DNA of 64,000 nt from Chitinispirillales bacterium ANBcel5 (GTDB lineage Bacteria; Fibrobacterota; Chitinivibrionia; Chitinivibrionales; Chitinispirillaceae): NCBI GenBank assembly GCA_029688955.1, contig JARUKZ010000005.1, positions 62,001 to 126,000 of the forward strand. Direction: 5' to 3'. The translations under genes were made by a program, and so were the position numbers. Numbering within the stretch: the stretch's first letter is position 1; each line of letters begins with the position of its first letter. The notes under the pieces were generated by a model that did no database searches, had not been told where the DNA came from, and saw only the letters and a list, made by a program, of their open reading frames with translations. Positions 36,301-44,967 of the stretch are shown here, piece after piece.

Positions 36301-36807
36301 CTCACTCTGGATGCTAACGCTAAATATGTTCGTATCAACCGGGAGGATTCATCGGGCTATTTTCGTTCAAATAATAATTTTGAAATTCACGACGTGAGTC
36401 TTGAACTGATTCAAAGGCAAAGACTTGGCCATGATTTTGAGATCTATTTAAGGGAAAATTTGGGCTTTGCCTATAAAAGCCAGAGATATTCATCGGCGCC
36501 GAAAATAAGTGACAACCTTTATTTCCAGATCCGACCAGGCATCAGTTGGCGTTCTGGTGGCAGAGGCTTTGCTGAATTTTCTTATACTTTTTCCCGTGTT
36601 CCTCAATCCGGAGATCTGGACTACCGAATGGCAGGCGGGTTTTCTTCAGGTACTTCTCATGTTTTCTCTCTTTTTGCCGATGTCCAAACGGGAAACAACT
36701 TCTCTGTGGGAGGAAGCTACAGGGGTGAGGTTAATAAACCATATGGCAGTTCAACTTATGGAGATTTTACTCATATTTTCTCGATTCAGGCACGGGCTTT
36801 TTTCTGA
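33400..36807 (+). CDS. Large outer-membrane protein of unknown family, lacking a canonical start codon
   Basis: About 1,135 residues. The frame stays open back to 33388. Just after come KIIISLIISAVCVKGNA (signal-peptide-like), then DTTLTGDGTPGPYTFG and NAILFSQPIDSGTSFTVRYS, so the real start is upstream of the first ATG/GTG/TTG in frame (GTG 33682). ATT 33400, behind AAAGAG, is my best guess. The mature protein has a beta domain with FNITLGDQFARWPFEG, a surface-type VQMNGKVLEEGRDNHFVVDYDFGTITFTP segment, and long amphipathic strands to the end, typical of outer-membrane barrels of FCB-group bacteria. Function unknown; an indel near the start is another explanation. Confidence 0.65.
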   Translation: MSGNCCIVWKIIISLIISAVCVKGNALDTTLTGDGTPGPYTFGTGFIDSSSIEVSFKNVLASPPWTFLPAHNAILFSQPIDSGTSFTVRYSNRYVGLQRIHSLFPRRTINVTDTSFSIPESTVTLSESDVYEGIEVSGFKSFGVSVGSFGEVSLEQGLDISAGGEIQPGTQLRAHLTDQGSSMEGSTREISDFDMIYVSLTNPLFNITLGDQFARWPFEGILSGNKKIKGLSASYTPSFGTVSAFGSLSEGRRTVQTIRGRSGTQGPYYLTGRGEPGIISPVDGTVRVQMNGKVLEEGRDNHFVVDYDFGTITFTPRVLIRDDAIIRVEYEYKTYDYRRSLLGGDVGFFNSDSSLALRGVLWTESDNKNHPVDLVLSDDHKELLKDAGDQKIYAPVAIPVSPLEFSERSSMFPLYRKQKDTLTGEDIFIHVPQNPPPPDSIRTFYEVYFSRATGDNTGSYEIDTTRRHPNQDIYRYVGSGKGEYTPYSPVPAPIRETAGELEMAYSSPNLNININLAGKEHNRNLFSDIDNDNNLSSAAKVNFSAGNLTRENPSVSLDGSYYFRSRNFSDELLSAHDRRQRWGEESTENEDMVQNQYWESNIGFSPFSSLIFRIGAGQSFRDSLRETEKIQSNTDLYFFEERLGLNHTATVFRHHLSHTHLTHRQNSRISLRLNTMDLSLIHRDEWFLDTLSAGRGKVTGGAEFTFHPLNLTQRFEYSQFRKGEMFPGVVDTGYSVGWDQSFSHSPVDGWSLTGESRWHRVKHHGQSSSSTLLLYLLSEVQPQQSGFSSRQEFRSNQEQASLFIQVPVYAGRGLGTHVYDSLRNEYVPRKAGDYQMREMEVYDRVSEQRIRKSTFNADWYFSPQRPVDGILGDLSYQGVVTLEEHVDAANSSLKSRFPGILSLSSNRNNRWDDDVQYAFLSYRQDVNWNPNIAYRANLYLLTSLRQLRSYREKTVEPGLSAQRRFNSLTLDANAKYVRINREDSSGYFRSNNNFEIHDVSLELIQRQRLGHDFEIYLRENLGFAYKSQRYSSAPKISDNLYFQIRPGISWRSGGRGFAEFSYTFSRVPQSGDLDYRMAGGFSSGTSHVFSLFADVQTGNNFSVGGSYRGEVNKPYGSSTYGDFTHIFSIQARAFF

Positions 36808-36847
36808 AAATATGAGAGGTCTGTAACCGAAATAGTGAGGATTTTGA

Positions 36848-36876
36848 TTGCTTTTTTTATCTTAGATATTTATATT
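36848..36876 (+). promoter_or_regulatory. Promoter of tRNA-Lys
   Basis: TTGCTT, 17-bp spacer, TATATT; the start would fall about 25 bp before the tRNA. Confidence 0.55.
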
Positions 36877-36908
36877 GTTTGGGCTTTTTCAAATATGGAA
36901 TTGGTAAT

Positions 36909-36980
36909 GGGCTAGTAACTCAATGGTAGAGTATCGCCCTTTTAAGGCGAGAGTTGAAGGTTCGAGTCCTTCCTAGCTCA
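36909..36980 (+). tRNA. tRNA-Lys (anticodon TTT)
   Basis: 72-nt cloverleaf: acceptor GGGCTAG/CTAGCTC (one G-U), D stem ACTC/GAGT, anticodon stem TCGCC/GGCGA with loop CTTTTAA, T arm GAAGG-TTCGAGT-CCTTC and discriminator A. CCA is not encoded. Confidence 0.96.
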
Positions 36981-37143
36981 TTTTTCTAACCTTACCAAAG
37001 CCCCCCAAAAAAAGATCCTTACAGTTCTTGGATAAATTCCTAAAGACATACAATACACAAATTTTTTAATCAGAACTTTTTATAGTAATTTCACATTCTG
37101 ATAAGTAACTGTATCCCGGATTCTCAACAGGAAATCGTTTTTA

Positions 37144-40100
37144 ATGAAAATCGACAACTTTTCTAATATATGGAACAGTGGAACGCTTCCACAGATAACT
37201 GAGTACCTGAGAGAAAAACCTGAAACCGCTTTTTTCAACGGTTTATGCGGCTCTTGTGATGCTATGGTCCTCAGTGACCTTTTTATACAGTCCGAATCTT
37301 CAATACTGGTGATGGTAGAAAACAGTAAAAAGGCAGAAACCCTTGCCGAAGAGTGCAAAACGTTTCTCAACACTGATCAAATACTGGTGTTTCCAGGAAG
37401 AGATTCTGTTCCCTACAATATGAAATCCCCCTTTGGGCCCACCGTGGAAGCCCGTTACAGAGTACTCTCCAAGCTGCTTAATGGGGAAAAAACCTTAATA
37501 ATCACTCCATACACCTCGCTTTTGCAAAAAATTATTCCCGGGCGTAACCTGTTCAATAATACTATCCGCCTTGAATCGGGGGTTGATCTATCCATCTCCT
37601 CACTTGCAAAGTGGTTAACCGACAGTGGTTTCCACCGAGAAAATCAGGTTACTGATCTGGGTACCTTCTCTATCAGAGGTGGAATAGTTGATATCTATCC
37701 TTTTTTGGCTGAAAACCCCTATCGTATTGAATTTTGGGGAGATACTGTAGAGTCCATACGAGAGTTTGATGTGTTTTCACAAAAAAGCCGGGCTCCAAAA
37801 AAATATATCGAAATAGTTCCCATGAAGGAATTCTGTTTCTCCGCTGAGCAGATCGACTCTGCAATTGAAGAGATGCTTAGTTTTGCAGAGGTAAAAAATT
37901 TAAACTCCGCAGCCGTGCATAAATTAGAACATCAGTGGAAAGTTGTAGGTGATTATGAAGGCATAGAGTGGTTTTTTCACTGGTTTGATGTTAAGTCTTC
38001 ATCCATACTGGACTATCTCCCCGCAGATGCGGTGATTGTGTGGGATGATATAGTTCCCCTGGAGCGCAGACTTGATGAAGGACGACAAAATTATTACCGG
38101 CATCTTGAGCGGTCTCCTGAGCTGTTTAAGAATTTTTTATCCAAACCAGATAATCTCCTCTTTTTCGATGAGGAGATTGAAGAAGAACTTTCATTTTATC
38201 ATCAGATATTTGTCGACACTCTCGATTTTCCACCAAATAGTAAGGAATTTTCGTTTTCCTTTAGCGAACAGCCCAATCTTCAGCGTGAACTGAATCCAAT
38301 AGTCGAAAATATTGAGAACTTTTCCAAGCAAGGGTATCGGACCATTGTACTCAGTGCAAATCTGGGACATGCTGAGCGTTTTGTAGAGCTTTTAGGTGAA
38401 GAAACCCACACAATCGAAACATATATCGGATTCCTGAGTCACGGATTTATAAGCCATACACAGAAACTGCTCCTGTATAGCGAAAATCAGATATTTAACC
38501 GTACTCACAAACCCATCAGAAGCAAAAAACAGAAAAGTGGTATTCCAATCACCAGCTTTGATCAACTTACCCCTCAGGACTTCGTGGTCCATGAAGAGCA
38601 TGGTATTGGTAAGTTTATTGGAATAGAGCGCATTCAAACTGCCGATACCGCCTCTGATTGTATGGTTATTCTTTATGCTGATCAGGCAAAGGTGTATGTA
38701 CCAATTGAAGACTTTTACAAGGTCCAGAAGTATTTAGGGAAAGAATCCCTTGCACCATCTCTTTCCAAACTTGGTTCCTCTTCCTGGGAAAAATTAAAAA
38801 CCCGTACCAAAGAGCATCTGCGCGAAATGGCCAAAGAGCTTATCGAGCTTTATGCCAAACGCCAGTATCTTGAAGGAATACAGTTTGCCCTGGACAATCT
38901 GTGGCAAAAGGAGTTTGAAGATTCCTTTATATATGAAGAAACTACAGATCAGCTTAAAGCTATAAAAGAGGTAAAGGAAGATATGGAATCTTCCAGACCA
39001 ATGGACCGGCTGATTTGCGGTGATGTTGGATTTGGGAAAACTGAAGTGGCTATGAGAGCAGCATTCAAAGCGGTAATGTCAGGCTATCAGGTTGCAATAC
39101 TTGCCCCCACGACCATTCTCGCAGCACAGCACCTTTCTACCTTTTCCGAACGTATGTCACCTTTTCCGGTCAAGCTGGCTGGTCTCAGTCGTTTTCAGAA
39201 AGCAAAAGAGCAAAAAGGCACCCTTCAAAAACTTGAAAATGGTGAAATTGATATTGTTATAGGCACCCACAGAATCCTTTCACAGGACATTAAGTTTAAA
39301 AATCTGGGGCTGTTAATTATAGATGAAGAGCAACGTTTTGGGGTAAAGCACAAAGAAAAACTGAAACAATTTCGCTATTCCGTTGATGTTCTTTCCATGA
39401 CTGCTACTCCAATTCCACGTACTCTGCATATGTCACTTATTGGAGCCAGAGACCTATCGATTATCACTACTCCTCCAAGGAATCGTCTGCCCATCGAAAC
39501 TACTGTGGCAGAAAACCATGATGAACTAATCAAAAATGCCATTGAGAACGAACTCGAAAGAGGCGGACAAATATACTTTGTTAATAACCGTATTCAAAAC
39601 ATCCCACTTCTTCAGGACAAACTTGAGCAACTTGTACCAAAGGCAAAAATCGTTAGCGCCCATGGGCAGATGCAGGAGCAGGACCTTGAAATCATAATGA
39701 AAGAATTTATTGCCGGCCGTTTTGATATCCTTATTTCTACTGTAATAATAGAAAATGGTCTGGATATTCCCAACGTTAACACTATAATCGTTAACCGTGC
39801 TGATACCCTTGGTCTCTCACAACTCTACCAGTTAAGAGGACGTGTGGGCCGCTCTTCAGAACAAGCGTATGCTTACTTTTTAACCCCTTCCTTTAAACAG
39901 GTTAATGATATCTCATTAAAAAGACTTAGAGCATTGGAACAATATACTGATCTTGGAAGTGGTTTTCAGATAGCTATGCGTGATCTTGAAATACGAGGGG
40001 CAGGTAACATATTAGGAACCAAACAGCATGGATTCATTGCTGCAGTGGGATTTGAACTCTATTGCAGACTTCTTAAGGAAGCTGTTGCAGAGTTACAGGG

Positions 40101-40578
40101 CAATAAGCCAAAGGTTCCGCAGATCGAAACAAAACTGGATATCTCCCTTGAGGCCTATATTCCTAATGAATACATCTCTGATGGTGCAACTCGCATAGCA
40201 GTTTACCAGGAGCTTTCTTCCATGAAGTCTTCCAAAGAAGCCTCAGAAATTGAAATGAGCATTTTAGACCGCTTCGGTCCCTTACCAGAACCGGTAAAGT
40301 CTCTTGTTACTCTTATGAAAATCAAAACACTTGCTCAAATCTGTGGGTGTAGCAAAGTAGTAATCAAAAAGGATAGCACTTTAATACTAAATATTGATGG
40401 TGAAGAGGATGTTGCGAAGAATAGAATCAAAAACTTCTTTGAAGCTTGTTCCTGCAATTTTGAAATAAGTTATGATAAAGAGATTCAATTGAAAACTTCT
40501 CTTATTTCCGATCAAACTGATGTTAGAGCTCAGGAGGTGCTCTCTATTCTAGAAAGCACCGTCTCACAAGTCGCGTAG
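37144..40578 (+). CDS. mfd: Transcription-repair coupling factor
   Basis: 1,144 residues, normal length. It removes RNA polymerase stalled at DNA damage and recruits UvrA. The N-terminal UvrB-like part contains FPGRDSVPYN and GGIVDIYPF; the RNA-polymerase-interaction module has DFVVHEEHGIGKFIGIE (about 480-500). The helicase core shows GDVGFGKTEVAMRA (Walker A), IIDEEQRFGV (motif II), SMTATPIPRTLHMS, and QLRGRVGRSSEQAYAYFL (motif VI). The C-terminal TRCF domain carries LDISLEAYIPNEYI and AVYQELSS. It stands alone between the tRNA and the isomerase genes. Confidence 0.97.
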   Translation: MKIDNFSNIWNSGTLPQITEYLREKPETAFFNGLCGSCDAMVLSDLFIQSESSILVMVENSKKAETLAEECKTFLNTDQILVFPGRDSVPYNMKSPFGPTVEARYRVLSKLLNGEKTLIITPYTSLLQKIIPGRNLFNNTIRLESGVDLSISSLAKWLTDSGFHRENQVTDLGTFSIRGGIVDIYPFLAENPYRIEFWGDTVESIREFDVFSQKSRAPKKYIEIVPMKEFCFSAEQIDSAIEEMLSFAEVKNLNSAAVHKLEHQWKVVGDYEGIEWFFHWFDVKSSSILDYLPADAVIVWDDIVPLERRLDEGRQNYYRHLERSPELFKNFLSKPDNLLFFDEEIEEELSFYHQIFVDTLDFPPNSKEFSFSFSEQPNLQRELNPIVENIENFSKQGYRTIVLSANLGHAERFVELLGEETHTIETYIGFLSHGFISHTQKLLLYSENQIFNRTHKPIRSKKQKSGIPITSFDQLTPQDFVVHEEHGIGKFIGIERIQTADTASDCMVILYADQAKVYVPIEDFYKVQKYLGKESLAPSLSKLGSSSWEKLKTRTKEHLREMAKELIELYAKRQYLEGIQFALDNLWQKEFEDSFIYEETTDQLKAIKEVKEDMESSRPMDRLICGDVGFGKTEVAMRAAFKAVMSGYQVAILAPTTILAAQHLSTFSERMSPFPVKLAGLSRFQKAKEQKGTLQKLENGEIDIVIGTHRILSQDIKFKNLGLLIIDEEQRFGVKHKEKLKQFRYSVDVLSMTATPIPRTLHMSLIGARDLSIITTPPRNRLPIETTVAENHDELIKNAIENELERGGQIYFVNNRIQNIPLLQDKLEQLVPKAKIVSAHGQMQEQDLEIIMKEFIAGRFDILISTVIIENGLDIPNVNTIIVNRADTLGLSQLYQLRGRVGRSSEQAYAYFLTPSFKQVNDISLKRLRALEQYTDLGSGFQIAMRDLEIRGAGNILGTKQHGFIAAVGFELYCRLLKEAVAELQGNKPKVPQIETKLDISLEAYIPNEYISDGATRIAVYQELSSMKSSKEASEIEMSILDRFGPLPEPVKSLVTLMKIKTLAQICGCSKVVIKKDSTLILNIDGEEDVAKNRIKNFFEACSCNFEISYDKEIQLKTSLISDQTDVRAQEVLSILESTVSQVA

Positions 40579-40650
40579 AATCTTACATAAACCATTATTT
40601 ATCTTTATGTATGTTCTATTATACTATATAATTCCCTCTGTAGGATTCTC

Positions 40651-40689
40651 TTTCAGAGTTTTAAATTTTTGCTTTCAAAAACTCTGAAA
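40651..40689 (+). terminator. Possible terminator downstream of mfd
   Basis: 12-bp stem TTTCAGAGTTTT with AAAACTCTGAAA and a loop of about 15 nt. There is no T-tract after it, so it may be a structural element instead. Confidence 0.4.
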
Positions 40690-40854
40690 TAAAACGACAA
40701 ACAGAGTCGAATTAAGTTGTTGAATACATATTTTTTACACTTTTTATCTCAAAAAACGTGTAAGAGAAAAGGGTTTTCTATTTAGGGCTTTTTGATTATT
40801 AAAAATGGCACATTTGTTTGTTAGAATAAAGCCTGTTTAAAGGATTTTTAAATA

Positions 40855-41757
40855 ATGCTGAATAAAGTCACTCTGGCACGGTTTTCGCTATTCTTTTATG
40901 GTTTTTCTCTCTTTGTACTACTTTTTATTCTGGTTGGATGTAATAACGAACCTGATAGTCCTGTAGTAGCGCGGGTAGGTAATTCGGTTCTTACTCTTGA
41001 TGAGCTTTATGAAAGCATGCCGCCTGAGTACAGTGAGCTTATTACCCGCGAACAAAATGTCGAATATATTCGTCAGTGGATTGATACAGAAATACTATAC
41101 CAGGAAGCTAAAAGACAAAGAATTCACAGAGAACCCAATATTAGAGAACGTCTTGAACGAATGAAAAAAGATCTTCTTTCAGCGGAAATGATCAGCAGAG
41201 GTGTAGGGTATAAAGGTCATTCAGTGATAACAGAAGAGGATGTTAGAAATTATTATTACAAAAACAGACACGAATTTATACGGGAACATGATGTTGTGCA
41301 GTATATAGAAATTGTGGTAGACAATCTTACCATCGCAAACCAGATCAGAAGAACTTTAAATCACGAAAACTTTTTGGATGTTGCCTATTCAAGATCGAAA
41401 TTTCCTGTAAATGATCCAAAAAACGCGCCCTATATACCACTTGAAAGTATACATCCATCAATACGTAATGCGATACATAGTTCTCCGGTCCCTACTATTA
41501 CATCACCCGTAAGAACAGATAAGGGCTACCATATAGTTAAAGTATTAAACAGATTGGAAAAAGGTGATATCGCAACATTCGATGAAGTTCAACATCAAAT
41601 TTCCAATTACCTTTCTAACTACACACAACAAAAAGAGGCCAAAAATACTCTTGCTGAGTTGCGTCTAAGAAATGATGTGGAACTAAACTTTGATATCATC
41701 CCCGGTTCCCGGAACTACCTAGAGTATGAGGATGTCTCAGAAGAGTATTCTGAATAA
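40855..41757 (+). CDS. Parvulin-type peptidyl-prolyl isomerase lipoprotein
   Basis: 300 residues. The signal ends in a lipobox (LVGC; cysteine near residue 29), so it is periplasmic and lipid-anchored. A SurA-like N-terminal helical region (SVLTLDELYESMPPEY, IDTEILYQEAKRQRI) is followed by a parvulin domain near 125-225 with FLDVAYSRSKFPVNDP, IHPSIRNAIHSSPVPTITSPV and KGYHIVKVLNRLEKG. The active-site region is less conserved than in SurA, so it may act more as a chaperone than an isomerase. It precedes the SurA-like gene by 52 bp and probably forms one operon with it. Confidence 0.88.
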   Translation: MLNKVTLARFSLFFYGFSLFVLLFILVGCNNEPDSPVVARVGNSVLTLDELYESMPPEYSELITREQNVEYIRQWIDTEILYQEAKRQRIHREPNIRERLERMKKDLLSAEMISRGVGYKGHSVITEEDVRNYYYKNRHEFIREHDVVQYIEIVVDNLTIANQIRRTLNHENFLDVAYSRSKFPVNDPKNAPYIPLESIHPSIRNAIHSSPVPTITSPVRTDKGYHIVKVLNRLEKGDIATFDEVQHQISNYLSNYTQQKEAKNTLAELRLRNDVELNFDIIPGSRNYLEYEDVSEEYSE

Positions 41758-41809
41758 ATTTTATTGGTTCAGCCGTAACTAAAACGCCTTACTATAAGGA
41801 GAATTATTT

Positions 41810-43522
41810 GTGAAATTCCTTACCGTGACCATTCTTATTATTACTTCTCTCTCCTTTTCTTTATATGCACAAGAAGAGATAACTACTGAAAAAAACCAAT
41901 CCGTGCAAACTGAAGCTGAAGTAGCTGAAGCTGAAGTAGCTGAAGCTGAAGTAGCTGAAGCCGAAGTAGCTGAAGCCGAAGTAGCTGAAGCTGAAGTAGC
42001 TGAAGCTGAAGTAGCTGAAGTAGCTGAAGCTGAAGTAGCTGAAGCCGAAGTAGCTGAAGCCGAAGTAGCTGAAGCCGAAGTAGCTGAAGCCGAAGTAACT
42101 GAAGCCGAAGTAACTGAAACTGAAGTAACTGAAACTGAAGTAACTGAAACTGAAGTAACTGAAACTGAAGTAACTGAAACTGAAGTAACTGAAGCTGAAG
42201 TAGATGAAACCGAAGTAGATGAAGTAACAGAGGCTGAAACAGCTAATGCCGAAATAACCGAAGATAAAACTGAACCAACTACCAAAACAGATGAACCCAC
42301 CCGTCTTGATGGTATAGCTGCTGTTGTTGGAGATGAAGCTATTCTTCTTTCTGAACTTGAAAGTTACACGCTTCTTCGCCTTAATAACGAGCAGATAAAT
42401 CCCATGTCTGTAGACCTTGAGAAGATCCGCCAACAGTTTCTTAATGATCTAATCGATAATAAAGTTCTTCTTGTTCAGGCTAAATCAGACAGCGTTTATG
42501 CTGTAAGTGATGAAGAGGTAGAACGAGCTTTAAACAACCACATATCTACTCTTTTAAGACAAAATAATCTTACCATGGAAGGACTTGAGAAAGAGATCAA
42601 AAGACAGCAAGGCATTTCTCTTGTCCAATTCAGAAGACAGATGAGATCTGCTATTCACGAACAACTACTCATGCAAAGACTTCAGCAAAGCATCTACTTT
42701 GGTACCAATATAACCAGACGTTATGTAGAGAACTTTTATGAAGAATATAAAGATAAGCTACCTACGGTTGGAGAAAGTGTTAATTTATCCAAACTATCCA
42801 TACGAATGAGCGCATCTCAATCGCGTACGGAGAATGCTTTTAGAAAAATCAATGAGATAAAAAACAGATTAAATGCCGGAGAAGATTTTGCGGAATTAGC
42901 TAAAGAATATTCCGAAGGACCGGAAGCTTCTAATGGTGGTGAACTCGGTTTTATAGCCAGGGGAACAATTAATGAAAGAGCGTTTGAAGATAAAGCGTTT
43001 TCACTCTCACCAGGTCAGATTAGTGAACCTTTTAAAACCAGACTTGGATTTCATATTATCGAAGTTATTGAAAGAAGGGAAAGAGGGGTAAGAGTTCGCC
43101 AGATATTTTTAGATCTAACTCCCGGAGAAGAGGAGATTGAAAGCGTTAAGGCCAAACTTACTTCCATTAAAGAAAACATTACTACAGCTGAAGACTTTAA
43201 AGAAGCTGCAGAAAAACATAGTTTTGACAGAGTCTCAAGAAGCAGAGGTGGTGAAATTGGATGGGAAACGATCTCTGATCTTCCTTCCTCAGTACGTAGG
43301 GCCGTAAACTCTCTTGGGAAGGGTGATATCAGTGAACCTGTACAGGAAAACAACATCATTTCTATCTATAGGGTCAATGACAGAGTCGAAAACAGAAGTC
43401 TTACTTTAGATGACGATTATCCTTTCATTTCAGAAAAAGCCAGAGAACTGAAAACTCAGGAAACTCTTCAGGAACTGGTTGAAAAGTGGCGAGAGGAAAC
43501 TTTTATTGACATTAGAATCTAA
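41810..43522 (+). CDS. surA: SurA-like periplasmic chaperone with a 5-residue repeat stretch
   Basis: 570 residues. GTG start behind AAGGAG, then a signal peptide (MKFLTVTILIITSLSFSLYAQEE). Residues about 35-137 are 20 repeats of a five-residue E-x-E-V-x unit (EAEVA, later ETEVT), strongly acidic. The chaperone part begins with GIAAVVGDEAILLSELE, has SVDLEKIRQQFLNDLIDNKVL, and two parvulin domains: ELAKEYSEGPEASNGGELGF with FSLSPGQISEPFKT, then EAAEKHSFDRVSRSRGGEIGW. SurA delivers outer-membrane proteins to the insertion machinery. The repeat could be a flexible tether or a length-variable spacer. The symbol is by family resemblance. Confidence 0.85.
   Translation: MKFLTVTILIITSLSFSLYAQEEITTEKNQSVQTEAEVAEAEVAEAEVAEAEVAEAEVAEAEVAEAEVAEVAEAEVAEAEVAEAEVAEAEVAEAEVTEAEVTETEVTETEVTETEVTETEVTETEVTEAEVDETEVDEVTEAETANAEITEDKTEPTTKTDEPTRLDGIAAVVGDEAILLSELESYTLLRLNNEQINPMSVDLEKIRQQFLNDLIDNKVLLVQAKSDSVYAVSDEEVERALNNHISTLLRQNNLTMEGLEKEIKRQQGISLVQFRRQMRSAIHEQLLMQRLQQSIYFGTNITRRYVENFYEEYKDKLPTVGESVNLSKLSIRMSASQSRTENAFRKINEIKNRLNAGEDFAELAKEYSEGPEASNGGELGFIARGTINERAFEDKAFSLSPGQISEPFKTRLGFHIIEVIERRERGVRVRQIFLDLTPGEEEIESVKAKLTSIKENITTAEDFKEAAEKHSFDRVSRSRGGEIGWETISDLPSSVRRAVNSLGKGDISEPVQENNIISIYRVNDRVENRSLTLDDDYPFISEKARELKTQETLQELVEKWREETFIDIRI
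41912..42220 (+). repeat. 15-bp in-frame tandem repeat within the SurA-like gene
   Basis: 20 complete 15-bp units such as GAAGCTGAAGTAGCT, plus one 9-bp unit (GAAGTAGCT). Third-base variants GCT/GCC show drift; a block of five ETEVT units is later. Slippage would change length without breaking the frame. Confidence 0.95.
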
Positions 43523-44267
43523 TTCTTCAGAGTATAGTACTCTTGCATCAATTTATGACAAAGTTATGTGTCATGTACAATATGACTTGTGGGTCAATTT
43601 AATAAATAAAATTACCAGAAGATACTGTACAGGCACAGACACTTCTATTTTTGAAATTGGTGGTGGTACCGGTGTACTGGGAAGATCCCTTAAAGAACTT
43701 GGGTATAAATATTATGGAAGTGATCTTTCTTTTGCTATGTGCAAAATAGCAAAAGAAAGAAGGGATCTTCCATTTTTTTGTGCAAATGGAACTAATCTGC
43801 CTGTAAACAAAAAGTTTGATTTAGTTATTTTTCTCTATGATGGCATCAATTATCTCCACACAACTAACTCATTTTTATCACTCTATAATGAAGTATTCCG
43901 TATATTAAAACCTAAAGGGCTTTTTCTTTTTGATGTAACTACAAAATTCAATTCTACCAATAATTTTATAGATTTTTTGGATTACGAAGATTTTGGGAAT
44001 TTTTCCTATATACGTCACAGTTATTTTGACAAGCATACTTCTTGTCAGTACAATGAATTTACAATTTATAAACAAAAGTCGAAAAACAGTCCTTTATATT
44101 ACAGGTACAAAGAAAAACATACGCAGAAAGTGTATCCTATTCATTTTTTAGAAAATACAATTCCAAAAAAACTGTTCAACAAAATTGGCATATGGGATGG
44201 GTATTCTTTTAATAGGTATTCTTCTTTATCCGAACGGGTTCATTTTTTATTACAAAAGAGTGGTTAA
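43506..44267 (+). CDS. Class I SAM-dependent methyltransferase
   Basis: 253 residues. Motif I is FEIGGGTGVLGRSLKEL, then YGSDLSFAMCKIAK, DLVIFLYDGINYL and KGLFLFDVTTKF, followed by a variable substrate region. It is a relative of the methyltransferase at 19974-20750. TTG 43506 was preferred to TTG 43479 because GAGAGG lies 6-12 bp upstream; either way the gene overlaps the end of the SurA-like gene by 17-44 bp. Substrate unknown. Confidence 0.85.
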   Translation: MTLESNSSEYSTLASIYDKVMCHVQYDLWVNLINKITRRYCTGTDTSIFEIGGGTGVLGRSLKELGYKYYGSDLSFAMCKIAKERRDLPFFCANGTNLPVNKKFDLVIFLYDGINYLHTTNSFLSLYNEVFRILKPKGLFLFDVTTKFNSTNNFIDFLDYEDFGNFSYIRHSYFDKHTSCQYNEFTIYKQKSKNSPLYYRYKEKHTQKVYPIHFLENTIPKKLFNKIGIWDGYSFNRYSSLSERVHFLLQKSG

Positions 44268-44268
44268 T

Positions 44269-44967
44269 ATGATACAGTTTTCTCATGTAACTAAACACTT
44301 TGATGATCGTTATCCTGCTCTTAACGATCTTTCTTTTTTTATAGATAAAGGTGAATTCGTATTTTTAACCGGAGCAAGCGGTGCGGGGAAAACCACTCTT
44401 CTTAAGCATATCTATATGGAAGAATTGCCTTCAAGTGGACAGGTTCTTGTATGTGGGTATGACTCAAAATCCATCAAATCCAAAAATCTCCCCTACTTAC
44501 GACGCAAGCTTGGAATAGTTTTCCAGGATTTTAGATTGTTACACGATCGTAATGTTTTTGAAAATGTTGCCTTTGCATTGAGGGTAACCGGCAAATCAGA
44601 AAGAGATGTAAAAAGGAAGGTTTTTGAAGTACTATCCAGAACCGGACTCAGTCATAAATGCTCCAATTTTCCCAACCAACTCTCCGGAGGAGAGCAGCAA
44701 AGAGTATGTATCGCAAGAGCAATTGTAAATGAGCCTTGGGTGCTTTTAGCTGATGAGCCAACAGGAAATCTAGATTATGCGGTATCCAAAGATATTTTTG
44801 AATTACTTCAGATTATCAATTCCTGGGGTACTACAGTGATTATGTCAACCCATGATCTTCAACTCATTAAACCGTATCACTACCGATTAATTGAATTATC
44901 TTATGGTAAGCTTACCAAAGGTGCAGACAGTACTTTAAAACCTAAGTTTAAAGGAGCTACTCTATGA
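44269..44967 (+). CDS. FtsE-like ABC ATPase
   Basis: 232 residues. Walker A GASGAGKT (35-42), signature LSGGEQQR (near 137), Walker [13 protein letters not shown], and the FtsE-type Q-loop [23 protein letters not shown]. FtsE with its membrane partner FtsX couples the division ring to wall hydrolases. No ftsX follows here; the next gene is an epimerase that overlaps by 4 bp (ATGA). It could also serve a LolCDE/MacB-like export system. ATG 44269 is chosen because the fold begins there, one base after the previous stop. Confidence 0.85.
   Translation: MIQFSHVTKHFDDRYPALNDLSFFIDKGEFVFLTGASGAGKTTLLKHIYMEELPSSGQVLVCGYDSKSIKSKNLPYLRRKLGIVFQDFRLLHDRNVFENVAFALRVTGKSERDVKRKVFEVLSRTGLSHKCSNFPNQLSGGEQQRVCIARAIVNEPWVLLADEPTGNLDYAVSKDIFELLQIINSWGTTVIMSTHDLQLIKPYHYRLIELSYGKLTKGADSTLKPKFKGATL

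Noticed and set aside
41779..42433. Long antisense frames rich in S-A-T and F-S-Y repeats opposite the SurA-like gene
   Set aside because: They arise from the 15-bp repeat, which lacks stops in several frames; the sense frame has a signal peptide, ribosome site and parvulin domains.
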